This document shows, piece after piece, positions 1 to 10,116 of a DNA stretch of 64,000 nt (positions are counted from its first letter, which is position 1; each line of letters opens with the position of its first letter). The position numbers were made by a program, and so were the translations under genes. Where the stretch lies: the NCBI GenBank assembly GCA_947632375.1, contig CANRPF010000005.1, positions 1-64,000 of the forward strand, given 5' to 3'. The notes below the pieces were generated by a model. It was not told the origin of the DNA. It saw nothing but the letters and a program-made list of their open reading frames with translations, and searched no databases. Source of the stretch: an uncultured Bacilli bacterium (GTDB lineage: Bacteria > Bacillota_I > Bacilli_A > RF39 > UBA660).

Positions 1-2
1 GC

Positions 3-1319
3 GAACCAGACTGTATGGCTGTAATAGAGGCTGGCTATCCTAATGCTGTATCAGTTCCTAATGGTTGCAATAATACTAAATGGATAGAACAATGTTGGGA
101 TTGGCTAGAACAATTTAAAAAGATTATTATTTGGTGTGATAATGACGAACCTGGAATAAAAGCTAGAAATGATATTTGTAATAGGCTTGGAACATGGCGT
201 ACTTATTACATAGAAATAACAGACCGTACGCCAAGTGGCAAGCCAATAAAAGACGCTAATGAATTGTTATATCGTTTTGACAAAGAAAAAGTGTTAGATT
301 ACATAAACGCCCCTACTGAATTACCAGTAGAAGGAGTTTTAGACCTAGCAAACGTTACACCTTTTGATATTCAAACAGCCGAAGGCTTATATACAGGAAT
401 AGAAGATTTAGATAACCAAATATATAAAATTGTTTTAGGAACAGTAAATATTGTTACAGGAAAATCTGGAGAAGGAAAATCTGTTTTTGTAAATCAAGTT
501 GCTATTTGTCAAGCATTAGAACAGAACTATGATGTATTCGTTTTTAGTGGTGAATTGCCAGCACCAGTTTTGAAGACTTGGGTTGAGGTCAACATGATAG
601 GTAGAGAAAATATGGACTTGATTGACGGTGGACACGTCAGACAATTTCATAAGAAAGCCCAAGACGAAATGAGAGAATGGTACTCTGGTAGAATTATGGT
701 ATATGACGACAACTTAGATACAACAGCAAGTACATTATTGCATAAAATGGAAGAAATGGCTCGTAAATTTGGTACAAAAGTGTTCGTTATAGACAATTTA
801 ATGATGGTTGATTTAGAGTGTGACGACGAAAGTAGACTACAAGCTGAAAAGAATTTTATTAAAGATTTAATCAATTTTGCAAAGAAATTTAATGTTCTTG
901 TATGGCTTGTTGCACACCCTAGAAAAACAGGAGAAATTAGAGTAACAAAAGAAGATATAGCAGGTAGTTCTAATATAGCAAATTTAGCACATATGGTTTT
1001 TAGTGTTCATAGATATTCAGATAATGAAAAAGAAGGCGAACTCAACAACAGAGGTACATACAGTAGGGGCAAAGAGCCTGTTGAATATGATAGTGTTGTA
1101 GAGGTATTGAAAAACAGAATTACAGGAATAATGCCAAAAATAGATTTGTATTTTGATTATCCGTCTTATAGATTTTATAGAACACCAAGAGAATTATGGC
1201 ATAGATATAAATGGGATATGAATAAAGAACCATTAAATACAAAAGACCCTAATGAAGAAATGAGACGAAAAGAACGTATAAAAAGAGAAGGGACTTATCC
1301 AAGTGAACTCGATAACTGA
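3..1319 (+). CDS. TOPRIM primase / DnaB-like replicative helicase (5' end outside window)
   Basis: Frame open to window edge (EPDCMAVIEAGYPNAVSVPNG TOPRIM-like, IIIWCDNDEPG); Walker A GKSGEGKS; DnaB-like motifs. Confidence 0.85.
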   Translation, partial: EPDCMAVIEAGYPNAVSVPNGCNNTKWIEQCWDWLEQFKKIIIWCDNDEPGIKARNDICNRLGTWRTYYIEITDRTPSGKPIKDANELLYRFDKEKVLDYINAPTELPVEGVLDLANVTPFDIQTAEGLYTGIEDLDNQIYKIVLGTVNIVTGKSGEGKSVFVNQVAICQALEQNYDVFVFSGELPAPVLKTWVEVNMIGRENMDLIDGGHVRQFHKKAQDEMREWYSGRIMVYDDNLDTTASTLLHKMEEMARKFGTKVFVIDNLMMVDLECDDESRLQAEKNFIKDLINFAKKFNVLVWLVAHPRKTGEIRVTKEDIAGSSNIANLAHMVFSVHRYSDNEKEGELNNRGTYSRGKEPVEYDSVVEVLKNRITGIMPKIDLYFDYPSYRFYRTPRELWHRYKWDMNKEPLNTKDPNEEMRRKERIKREGTYPSELDN

Positions 1320-2121
1320 TATTAAAAACGAGTTAAAGGTTTTTGATAGATATAAATTCTATGAAGAGCCACACATATATACTTATGTTGAAGACGACGG
1401 TACAGAAACAGAAGTTGGTATGTCCGTAACTCAACTAATAAGTCAATATGAAAATCCTTTTGACGAAGAAAAGATGTCTTATTTCACAGCCAAGAAAAAA
1501 GGTATCCCACAAGAAATGGTTTTAGCAAATTGGCATTTTAATAGAGATTTTTCATGCTGTAAAGGAACACATATTCATGCTTATAATGAATATTTATGGA
1601 AGTATCAAGGAAAACGACCTTATAAGTACAACAGAGACGACGTTATAGACGAGTTTGGCTATGACGCTATAGAGAATGTATGGGAGAAGATAAAACTTCT
1701 CTGCGAGCGTTTTTACGCCCAATTCAAAGACCATTTAATTCCTATTGGTCTTGAACAGATTGTTGGTAGTAGAGATTATGACATTGCTGGGGCAATAGAT
1801 TTCCTTGCATACTCAAAAAAACTAGACGCTATTATAATACTTGATTATAAAACAAATAAAGAAATAAAAAAGGGGTCGTACAATAATAAGAAAATGTTAA
1901 AACCTTTAAACGATATATTAGATTGTAACTATTATCATTATTGTTTACAGCTTGCTATTTATAAAATATTGATAGAGCATGAAACTAATTTAAAACTAAG
2001 TAATAAAAAATGGTTGATATGGTTAAATGAAAATAACGATAACTATGTTTTATATGAGTGTGAAGATTTAGAAGATAAAGCAAGAGAGATTTTGGAAAAA
2101 AGGAGAGTAAAATGGAAATAA
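1303..2121 (+). CDS. PD-(D/E)XK nuclease (Cas4/RecB-like)
   Basis: AGAIDFLAY...IIILDYKTNKEI nuclease core. Confidence 0.75.
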   Translation: MNSITDIKNELKVFDRYKFYEEPHIYTYVEDDGTETEVGMSVTQLISQYENPFDEEKMSYFTAKKKGIPQEMVLANWHFNRDFSCCKGTHIHAYNEYLWKYQGKRPYKYNRDDVIDEFGYDAIENVWEKIKLLCERFYAQFKDHLIPIGLEQIVGSRDYDIAGAIDFLAYSKKLDAIIILDYKTNKEIKKGSYNNKKMLKPLNDILDCNYYHYCLQLAIYKILIEHETNLKLSNKKWLIWLNENNDNYVLYECEDLEDKAREILEKRRVKWK

Positions 2122-2705
2122 ATGAAAATAAGGAGAAATTTAAAAAGTTGTGTAAAGACCTTATTAAAAGAGAAGGTATTGACGACCTACTAGAATGGCT
2201 TGAAACAACAGACTTTTATGTTGCACCTGCCAGTACTAGATACCATTGTCGAGTTGAAGGTGGATTGTGTTATCACTCTTTAAATGTGTTTGAAAGAATG
2301 GTTAAAGAGTTTACTGACGAAGGTTATCTTAATAACTTAGGAACAGAAGCAAAAGCAAAACTTATGGAACAGATAGCAATAGTCAGTTTATTCCATGACG
2401 TATGTAAAGCCAATTTTTATAAAGTGTCTGAAAGAAACGTTAAAAATGAATACGGTGTATGGGTTAAAGAACCATTTTATACTGTTGAAAATAAAGGTAT
2501 GTTGGTAGGACATGGTTATAAATCAGCAAGAATAGTTAATAGATATATGAATATTAATGATGAAGAGTATATGGCTATAGTACATCACATGGGATATTCA
2601 AGCGACGATAATATAGGTAATGTTAGTGAAATATTTAATAAAAGTATTCTTACATTGTTATTGCATATAGCAGACACAAAGGCTACTTTTATTGACGAGA
2701 AATAG
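2112..2705 (+). CDS. HD-domain phosphohydrolase
   Basis: GGLCYHSLNVFERM ... SLFHDVCKANFY. Confidence 0.75.
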   Translation: MEINENKEKFKKLCKDLIKREGIDDLLEWLETTDFYVAPASTRYHCRVEGGLCYHSLNVFERMVKEFTDEGYLNNLGTEAKAKLMEQIAIVSLFHDVCKANFYKVSERNVKNEYGVWVKEPFYTVENKGMLVGHGYKSARIVNRYMNINDEEYMAIVHHMGYSSDDNIGNVSEIFNKSILTLLLHIADTKATFIDEK

Positions 2706-2724
2706 TGTTGAGAGGTGAATATAT

Positions 2725-2931
2725 ATGTTTGAAGATAATATTACTACTAAAAGATTGTTAAAAAGAAAATCTTATATGGAGGCTTTAGAAAAGGCTAAGG
2801 AAGAAAATAATGATTTTAAAGTAAGACAACTAGAAGGTAAAATCGCTATGTTTAATAGAAAACACTATCCAGAAAACCACTGGAATAGTAAAGAAAAAGG
2901 AACTTATGTAAAAAAGGAGATTAAAAAATAA
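2725..2931 (+). CDS. hypothetical protein
   Basis: ORF with RBS, packed into operon. Confidence 0.6.
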   Translation: MFEDNITTKRLLKRKSYMEALEKAKEENNDFKVRQLEGKIAMFNRKHYPENHWNSKEKGTYVKKEIKK

Positions 2932-3488
2932 TGAACATTGAAGATTTAAGTGGTTATGGTATTGTTAAAACCATAGCTGAAATAATTGAACAAGGCTTTG
3001 CCTTTGACGAAGAAACTGGGGAAGTATTGTTCGAGCATGAAGATTTAGATAAGTTAGAAATGGCTTTAGACGATAAGATGTCGTCAACAGTAGGATATTA
3101 TAATGTTCTATGTGATAAAGTAGATAATCTTAAAAAACGTAAAAAAGAAATAGATTATTCTATAAAACTTGCTGAAAAAAGAGTTGAAAGAATGAAAGAT
3201 TATTTAGATTATCTAATGAAAGCCAATAACAAAACTAAATTTGAAAAAGACGAACATAAAATATCATATAGAAAATCTGTGGCTTCTAATATTAGTGACG
3301 AAAAGGCTTTAAGAGATTATATTAATTCTGATAAAGAACTTACAGAAAAATATTTGAAATTCAAAGAGCCAGACATTAATAAAAAAGCCATAATGGAAGA
3401 TATAAAAAGTTCTAAGAAAGATAATGAATATACTCTTGAAATTCCTGGATTTGAATTGATAGAGAATAATAATATAATAATAAAGTAA
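2931..3488 (+). CDS. Siphovirus Gp157-like protein
   Basis: Domain pattern: acidic N-term, KVDNLKKRKKEIDYSIKLAEKRVERMKDYLDYLMK coiled coil, KFEKDEHKISYRKS. Confidence 0.7.
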   Translation: MNIEDLSGYGIVKTIAEIIEQGFAFDEETGEVLFEHEDLDKLEMALDDKMSSTVGYYNVLCDKVDNLKKRKKEIDYSIKLAEKRVERMKDYLDYLMKANNKTKFEKDEHKISYRKSVASNISDEKALRDYINSDKELTEKYLKFKEPDINKKAIMEDIKSSKKDNEYTLEIPGFELIENNNIIIK

Positions 3489-3501
3489 AAGAGGTGTTAT
3501 A

Positions 3502-3729
3502 ATGTATCAATTAAATTTATCAATTAATGAAGACGAGGCTGACTTAATACTTAGAGGTCTAGGGTTACATAAAAACGAGGTAGAAAAATTAGCAAATCGT
3601 ATTTTAACTGACGCTAGAAAACAAATCGCTGATATTGACAAAGCCAATCAAGAAGCTGCTGAAAAAGCAAAAAAAGAAAGCGAAGAGAAAAAAGAAAAAG
3701 AGAAAATTGAAGAAGAAGGAGAAAAATAA
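3502..3729 (+). CDS. hypothetical protein with charged coiled-coil tail
   Basis: ORF with RBS GAGGTGTTATAATG. Confidence 0.55.
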   Translation: MYQLNLSINEDEADLILRGLGLHKNEVEKLANRILTDARKQIADIDKANQEAAEKAKKESEEKKEKEKIEEEGEK

Positions 3730-3733
3730 CATA

Positions 3734-3973
3734 ATGGAAGAAAAGAAAGATAAGACAATAGTGTGCAGAAATTGTGGTAATGAGTTTACATTTACTGTAG
3801 GAGAACAAAAATTTTATGAAGAGAAAGGTTTTGCAGACCCTGTAAGATGTAGAGACTGTAGAGCAAAAAGAAAAGCTGAAAGAGAAGCACAAGAAGAAAA
3901 GACAGAAGAACAAAAACAACAAGATTTTGAAGATATGCTAAAGAAATTCCAAGAAAACACAGTTAAATTTTAA
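3734..3973 (+). CDS. zinc-ribbon protein
   Basis: CRNCGNEF...PVRCRDCRAKRK; inner ATG of ORF 3635..3973. Confidence 0.7.
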   Translation: MEEKKDKTIVCRNCGNEFTFTVGEQKFYEEKGFADPVRCRDCRAKRKAEREAQEEKTEEQKQQDFEDMLKKFQENTVKF

Positions 3974-3977
3974 TAAG

Positions 3978-4002
3978 AAAACCGACACGTTCGGTTTTTT
4001 AT
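3978..4002 (+). terminator. intrinsic terminator
   Basis: AAACCGA-CACGT-TCGGTTT followed by T run. Confidence 0.8.
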
Positions 4003-4031
4003 TTGACTTTTTTAATAAAGTATGATATTAT
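4003..4031 (+). promoter_or_regulatory. sigma70-like promoter
   Basis: TTGACT-17-TATTAT with TGA extended -10. Confidence 0.8.
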
Positions 4032-4062
4032 TTTATTATAGTAGAGAGGCAAAGGTGAGGAC

Positions 4063-7000
4063 ATGGAAAAGAATTATGTTGTATATCATTTACATTCGGA
4101 TATGAGTTTATTAGACTCATGTACGAAATATCAAGATTATATTGCTAAGGCTGTAGAATTAGGACAGAAAGCAATATGTTTTACTGAACATGGTAATATA
4201 TTTAATTGGGTATCAAAAAAGATAGATTGTGAGAAAGCTGGACTTAAATATTTACATGGTTGTGAAGTCTACTTAACTCAACAATTAGAACCTAAAATAA
4301 GAGATAATTACCATACCGTACTTATAGCAAAAAACTTTGACGGTGTATTAGAGATTAATTCTTTAATAAGTTTATCTAACAGAGAAGACCATAGATATTT
4401 TAAACCTAGAATTACTTTTGAAGAATTTTGTAATATATCAGACAATGTTATTAAAATAAGTGCGTGCTTAGCCTCACCACTAGCAAGAATGGAAGAAGAA
4501 GTTAAAAACAAAACTAAAGAAATTGAAGAGATAGAAGACGATAGCAAGAAAGAAGAATTACAGAAAGAAATAGATATATTGAATAAGTATATTAAAGAAT
4601 TACCTTATCATTATGACTATTTTGAAGTACAACCCCATGTTGCTAGTGAAGAACAGAAAGAATACAACAAAAAATTATTTGAGATGTCCAAGAAATACAA
4701 GAAACCTTTAATTGCTGGAACAGACACTCATAGTCTAAATCAATATAAGGCTGAATGTAGACAAATGTTAATGTTAAGTAAACATATCAATTATGCTTTG
4801 GAAGATACATTTGATTTAACATATAAGTCTTATGACGAACTTGTTGATATGTTTGAAAGACAAGATTGTTTAAATAAGAATACATATTTAGAAGCAATAA
4901 ATAATACTAATGTAATGGCTGACTCTGTTGAGGAATTTGAGTTAGATACATCTTTTAAATATCCAAAAGTTTATGACGACGATATAGCCGAGATAAAAAA
5001 ACGTCTTAATGAAAGACTTAAAAAAATGGTTTTAGACGGAACAATACCAAGAGAACAATTACCAAAGTTTACTGAAAACATAAGAGAAGAAGTAAGAGTA
5101 TTTGAAAAAATACAGATGTGTGGTTTTATGTTATTCATGTCAGATTTGATAGAGTGGTGTAGACAAAATAATATACCAACAGGAACAGCAAGAGGTAGTT
5201 GTGGTGGTAGTTGTGTTGCTTATGTATTAGGCATTATAGATTTAAATCCTATTACATGGAAAACTGTGTTCTCGAGATTTGCAAACGAAAGCAGAAAAGA
5301 AATCGGGGATATAGATATAGACTTTGCACCAAATGACAGAGAAAAAGTCTATAATCATATGATTGAAAAATTTGGAGAAAACAACACAGATTATATATTG
5401 GCTTTGGGTACAATATCAGACAGGGCTTGTATAGACGAGATTTGTAGGGCTTTAAGTTATAAAGAGCCAGATAATCCTTTATATTTGCTTGATAATGTTA
5501 AAGTTATAAAACAAGAATATGAAGACGACCCAGAGAGTGCAAGAAAGAAATATCCAGATATATTTTATTATTTTGACGGTATGCTTAATACTACTATATC
5601 ACAATCTATGCACCCATGTGGCATGGTCGTAAGCCCTATAACATTAAATGACAACTATGGAGAGTTATGGAGCGACGGTAAGAAGATAATACAAATAGAT
5701 ATGGAAGCAATTCATGACGTATCATTAGTAAAATATGATATATTAGGTTTAAAGAATGTAGGTATAATAAAAGACGCTTGTGAAAGTGCTGGAATACCTT
5801 ATCCTAAAACAAACACAATAGATTGGAACGACCAAGATGTATGGGCTGATATGATTAAAGCACCACAGGGAATATTCCAATTTGAAAGTGCTTTTGCATT
5901 TCAAAACTTAAAACAATTCCAACCTAAAAATATATATGATATGTCTTTAGTTACTGCTGCACTTAGACCTTCTGGGGCTTCGTATAGAGACAGCTTAATG
6001 AAAAAAGAAGTACATCATAATATCTCACCAATGATAGACGATTTACTTAAAGATAACTACGGTTATTTAGTTTATCAATGTGACGTTTTAAAATTCTTAC
6101 AACAGATATGTGGATTAAATGGTAGTGAAGCCGACAATGTTCGTAGAGCCATAGCAAGAAAGCAAATGGATAGATTACAAGAAGCATTACCAAAGATAGA
6201 AAAGGGTTATGTTGAAAAGTCAGGAAAACCTAAAGACGAAGCCATAGCAGAATTGCAAGAATATATACAAATACTTATAGACGCTAGTTCTTATATGTTT
6301 GGATATAATCATTCTATTGCTTATTGTATGATAGGATATATATGTGCATATCTTAGATATTATTATCCTGCTGACTTTATATTATCTTATCTAAACAATG
6401 CAGATAACGAAGACGATATAATTGGTGGTTATGAATTATCAAAGTTATATAATGTACCAATTGAGTCAGCTAGATTTAGACACTCTACATATAATTATGT
6501 ATTAGATAAAAAAGAAAATAAAATCTATAAAGGGGTAGAAAGTATAAAGTTCCTTAATAAAGATTGTTCTTTATTCTTATACAGTTTAAAAGATAATCAA
6601 TACGATACCTTTATTGATTTGTTATATGAAATAGACGGTTCTAAAGACGAAAGTAATAGGTCTTATGTAAACTCGAGACAGCTTGAAACATTAATAAAAC
6701 TACAATACTTTGAAGAGTTTGGTGGAAACAAAAAACTTTTGACTGTACATAATATGTTTAAACAACTAGCAAATAAAAAAGTTTTAAGCAAAGAAAAAGT
6801 AGAAAATCTGGGATTAACAAAGGAAATTTTAGAGGCTGGAGATGTAACTGAAACAAAAAAACAGTACAAAATAAATGATATGTGTGCTATACTGAAATTA
6901 ATAGAGGATAGTACGCCAAATGAGAACTTAACTGTTGAGGAACAAGTTGAGTTTGAATTGGACTCTCTAGGATATATCAGTATGACTTATGATGTCTCTA

Positions 7001-7278
7001 AGAATATTTGTTATATCAAAGATACTAATACCAAATATACACCAAGATTAACTCTGTATTGCCTTAAAAATGGTAGCACTATTGAATGTAAAGTTGCTAA
7101 AACATTATATAAAAATAATACTATCAGAAAAGGTGATGTTATAAGAGCCAATAGATTTGAGAAAAGACATAAAAGTATTAAGACAGCAGACGGTTGGCAA
7201 AGAACAGAAGATACAGAATGGTGGTTAGTTGGTTATGAAAAAACTACTATAGAGGAGGAACTTAAAAATGAAGATTGA
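4063..7278 (+). CDS. dnaE: DNA polymerase III alpha subunit, DnaE type with PHP domain
   Basis: YHLHSDMSLLDS..., ICFTEHGN, GTARGSCGGSCVAYVLGI, DIDIDFAPNDREKVY. Confidence 0.93.
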   Translation: MEKNYVVYHLHSDMSLLDSCTKYQDYIAKAVELGQKAICFTEHGNIFNWVSKKIDCEKAGLKYLHGCEVYLTQQLEPKIRDNYHTVLIAKNFDGVLEINSLISLSNREDHRYFKPRITFEEFCNISDNVIKISACLASPLARMEEEVKNKTKEIEEIEDDSKKEELQKEIDILNKYIKELPYHYDYFEVQPHVASEEQKEYNKKLFEMSKKYKKPLIAGTDTHSLNQYKAECRQMLMLSKHINYALEDTFDLTYKSYDELVDMFERQDCLNKNTYLEAINNTNVMADSVEEFELDTSFKYPKVYDDDIAEIKKRLNERLKKMVLDGTIPREQLPKFTENIREEVRVFEKIQMCGFMLFMSDLIEWCRQNNIPTGTARGSCGGSCVAYVLGIIDLNPITWKTVFSRFANESRKEIGDIDIDFAPNDREKVYNHMIEKFGENNTDYILALGTISDRACIDEICRALSYKEPDNPLYLLDNVKVIKQEYEDDPESARKKYPDIFYYFDGMLNTTISQSMHPCGMVVSPITLNDNYGELWSDGKKIIQIDMEAIHDVSLVKYDILGLKNVGIIKDACESAGIPYPKTNTIDWNDQDVWADMIKAPQGIFQFESAFAFQNLKQFQPKNIYDMSLVTAALRPSGASYRDSLMKKEVHHNISPMIDDLLKDNYGYLVYQCDVLKFLQQICGLNGSEADNVRRAIARKQMDRLQEALPKIEKGYVEKSGKPKDEAIAELQEYIQILIDASSYMFGYNHSIAYCMIGYICAYLRYYYPADFILSYLNNADNEDDIIGGYELSKLYNVPIESARFRHSTYNYVLDKKENKIYKGVESIKFLNKDCSLFLYSLKDNQYDTFIDLLYEIDGSKDESNRSYVNSRQLETLIKLQYFEEFGGNKKLLTVHNMFKQLANKKVLSKEKVENLGLTKEILEAGDVTETKKQYKINDMCAILKLIEDSTPNENLTVEEQVEFELDSLGYISMTYDVSKNICYIKDTNTKYTPRLTLYCLKNGSTIECKVAKTLYKNNTIRKGDVIRANRFEKRHKSIKTADGWQRTEDTEWWLVGYEKTTIEEELKNED

Positions 7279-7438
7279 TTATTTAAGAACTAATGGCTTA
7301 CCTAAGGAAGAAAAAGATAAAAAGAAAGCAGATTTTATCAAAAACCTAAAGAAAGCCATAGCAAAGAGAGAAAAGAATGTAAAAAAGGAGAGTAAAGACA
7401 ATGGAGAAAGAACAAAGAAAAAAGGTTCAAGTTCTTGA
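7268..7438 (+). CDS. hypothetical small basic protein
   Basis: 56-codon ORF bridging dnaE and the ligase gene, overlaps both; read from sequence. Confidence 0.45.
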   Translation: MKIDYLRTNGLPKEEKDKKKADFIKNLKKAIAKREKNVKKESKDNGERTKKKGSSS

Positions 7439-8576
7439 TTTTATTAGGGAACATGATAACTGGGAAGAACTGTTGTCTAAAGAACCTTATAACATAATAA
7501 TTAAATGGAAGAAACCTTTTGTATTACTGAAATATAATCAATATGAAAGTGATTTTGGTAATCCAATAGTACAGGAATGTAGAGGTTTAATTTTAAAAGA
7601 AGATAAAGAAGAGAAGTTTAAAATCGCCTCTATGCGTTTTTCAAAATTCTTTAATTATGGTGAAGATAAAGCCTCTAAATTAGATTTTGACCCGTATGTT
7701 GAAGTTCAACAAAAAATAGACGGGTCTATTATAGGGGTTTGGTACGACCAGATTACTGGTTGGCACGTATCTACAAGTGGTAACATAGACGCCCAAGACG
7801 CAGATTTACAATTTCAAACAGATGTTTTAAAAAATTATTATGATTTATTTAAGGAAGCGGCTTTGAATACAAATTTTCAAACAAAGTTTTTGCAACCACA
7901 ATATACATATATATTTGAACTTGTAAGTCCGTACAATAAAACAGTTGTGCCTTATCCAGAGCCAGATTTATATTTATTGGCTGTTAGAGATAATAATACT
8001 TTGGAAGAGGTATCACGTGATGTTTTAAATTTTATGGGGTCAGTTTTAAATGTTAAAACACCAAAATATTTTAGTTGTACTAATATAAAAGAAGCCAAAG
8101 AGGCTGTTAGTAAACTAACAAAGAATAGTGAACACTTTGAAGGTTTTGTTTTATGTGATAAACATTTTAATAGAATAAAAATGAAGACGCCATGTTATAT
8201 GGAATTATTCTTTATGAAAGGCGAAGGAATAATGTCTGAAAAGAAGATTTTAAAAATCATACTAGACGAAGCTGACGACGATTTTATATCAGCGTTCCCA
8301 GAGTATAAGAAAGAATTTAATGAGATAAAAAATGCTTTTAATAATTTTACAAATAAAATGAAAGAAGCATTGAATATCGCAGGAAAGTTTAAATCTGGTG
8401 ACAGAAAGACTTATGCTAGCGAGGTTTGTAGAAGTCCATTTGCAGATGTGTTATTTAAAGCCTATGATATTGATTATTGGGATAAAGCAAAACCAGAACA
8501 AAACGAGTTTGTCATAGATTATATTAACAATATACATTTATCTAAACTCGTAGAAAGGATAAAAGAAGAATTATGA
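7401..8576 (+). CDS. RNA ligase (T4 Rnl1-like)
   Basis: ECRGLIL...FSKFFNYGE...VEVQQKIDGSIIGVWY ligase motif I, EGFVL. Confidence 0.85.
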   Translation: MEKEQRKKVQVLDFIREHDNWEELLSKEPYNIIIKWKKPFVLLKYNQYESDFGNPIVQECRGLILKEDKEEKFKIASMRFSKFFNYGEDKASKLDFDPYVEVQQKIDGSIIGVWYDQITGWHVSTSGNIDAQDADLQFQTDVLKNYYDLFKEAALNTNFQTKFLQPQYTYIFELVSPYNKTVVPYPEPDLYLLAVRDNNTLEEVSRDVLNFMGSVLNVKTPKYFSCTNIKEAKEAVSKLTKNSEHFEGFVLCDKHFNRIKMKTPCYMELFFMKGEGIMSEKKILKIILDEADDDFISAFPEYKKEFNEIKNAFNNFTNKMKEALNIAGKFKSGDRKTYASEVCRSPFADVLFKAYDIDYWDKAKPEQNEFVIDYINNIHLSKLVERIKEEL

Positions 8577-8812
8577 AAAAGAAGTATTTAGTAATTATGC
8601 AAGACGAATATTGTAACCTGTATTATATGGGGAAATATGATAGTTTGTCAGACGCCCTTCCAGACGTAAATGACTGGTTAGAACCTTATAATGTTAAACT
8701 GGAAGAATTAAAATCTCGACCAGGAACTATGAACGAGGTTTTCGACACAGACATTGAAACAGAGACTGGGTTTGTTATGGTTAGAGGTTTTATTTTAAAC
8801 GACAATGAATAA
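8573..8812 (+). CDS. hypothetical protein
   Basis: ORF overlapping upstream stop. Confidence 0.6.
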   Translation: MKKKYLVIMQDEYCNLYYMGKYDSLSDALPDVNDWLEPYNVKLEELKSRPGTMNEVFDTDIETETGFVMVRGFILNDNE

Positions 8813-8830
8813 GAAAAGGAAGATTTTATT

Positions 8831-9028
8831 ATGAATAAGAAAGCAGAGTTTGTTAAAATAACAGACGAACAAGAAAAAAGAATTGAAGAAGTTAGACTAT
8901 ATTTCTCAAACATTTATAATGCTATTGAGAAATTAACAAAACCTAGTAGAGAAACTTCTCTAGCAATTACAAAACTAGAAGAAGCACAATACTGGGCTAT
9001 AAAAGGAATAACTAGGGAAGAAGATTAA
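8831..9028 (+). CDS. hypothetical protein (Acb2/Tad1-size, unassigned)
   Basis: ORF with upstream RBS; no family recognised. Confidence 0.6.
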   Translation: MNKKAEFVKITDEQEKRIEEVRLYFSNIYNAIEKLTKPSRETSLAITKLEEAQYWAIKGITREED

Positions 9029-9050
9029 GAAAGGTAAGGAGATAGGTATT

Positions 9051-9320
9051 ATGAAAAACAATGATTTTGAAAAATTAGCAAAGAAGACAGTAGTAGATTA
9101 TTTTAATAAGAACGCAGAAAAGACAGACAGCATAGAGATAAAGGAAGAGGATACATTTATTGTTTGGAGTTGTAAAACTCTACAAAACAACAAGGCTTTA
9201 ATAAGCACAAATGTATCAGACGGTATGTATTATGAATTAACTTACAATGGTGATAAGAAAGAATTATATCTTGACGCTTATAAGAAATGGGAAAACGTAT
9301 GTTACAAGATAGACGAATAA
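9051..9320 (+). CDS. hypothetical protein
   Basis: ORF with RBS AAGGAGATAGGTATTATG. Confidence 0.6.
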   Translation: MKNNDFEKLAKKTVVDYFNKNAEKTDSIEIKEEDTFIVWSCKTLQNNKALISTNVSDGMYYELTYNGDKKELYLDAYKKWENVCYKIDE

Positions 9321-10114
9321 TGGAAAGAGTGCAAAAGCACTATGATTATTTAACATCTTTAGGATTAAACGTCGCTTGTATATTTGCCCAAGGTTCTATG
9401 AATTATGGTTTATATGTTCAAGACGAGGACTATAAGAGTGACGTTGATACTAAAGCAATAATCTTGCCTACCTTAGACGATTTAATTAGAGGAGAAAAAA
9501 TGAAAACCACTAAATATGAGTTTGAGGGAGAACAAATAGACGTTAAAGATATAAGAGTTATGGTTCAAATGTGGGCTAAGGCTAATCCAACTTATCTTGA
9601 AATACTATTTACAAAATACAAAATTATCAATCCTGATTTTGAAGAATATATAAACGACATCTTAGATATGAAAAATGAGATTGTTGCAATGAATTTATCA
9701 CAATTAGCAAGAAGTATTAGTGGTATGAGTAAAGAAAAGGTTAAAGGGTTAGAACATTTATGCCCAAGCCAAGAAAACGATATAGAGAAGTTTGGTTATT
9801 GTCCAAAACAGTTATGTCATATTATAAGACTAAACAGACTTATGATTGATATATTTTATAACCATTTGCCTTTTGACAAAGCTTTGGTTTTTAATGACAA
9901 TAATGAGATTAAAAAATATCTTATTGAAGTTAAAAAAGGGAAAGAGTCTTTAGATAGAGCAAGAAGACTGGCTATAGAATATGATAACGTGACTAAGGGA
10001 ATAATGAACGATAATTTAGATATTGAATTTGACAGTTATACTAAAAGTAAATTAAATGATATAGTCAGAAACTTAGTTAAATTTAATATAGTAAAACAAA
10101 TTAAGGAGAATTAA
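9299..10114 (+). CDS. nucleotidyltransferase, RlaP-like (RNA-repair-associated pol beta family)
   Basis: IFAQGSMNYGLYVQDEDYKSDVDTKAIILP; exact start uncertain (ORF opens 9287). Confidence 0.75.
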   Translation: MLQDRRIMERVQKHYDYLTSLGLNVACIFAQGSMNYGLYVQDEDYKSDVDTKAIILPTLDDLIRGEKMKTTKYEFEGEQIDVKDIRVMVQMWAKANPTYLEILFTKYKIINPDFEEYINDILDMKNEIVAMNLSQLARSISGMSKEKVKGLEHLCPSQENDIEKFGYCPKQLCHIIRLNRLMIDIFYNHLPFDKALVFNDNNEIKKYLIEVKKGKESLDRARRLAIEYDNVTKGIMNDNLDIEFDSYTKSKLNDIVRNLVKFNIVKQIKEN

Positions 10115-10116
10115 TC

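Noticed and set aside
15-1319. Helicase ORF starting at the ATG at 15
   Set aside because: Frame and TOPRIM-like sequence continue to the window edge, so the gene is truncated by the window.
1303-2121. Cas4-like nuclease as a sign of a CRISPR system
   Set aside because: It is in the replication operon next to helicase and Gp157; no other cas genes or arrays seen.
3614-3922. Minus-strand Phe/Leu-rich 102-aa ORF
   Set aside because: Antisense of Lys/Glu-rich coding sequence, typical artefact in AT-rich genomes.
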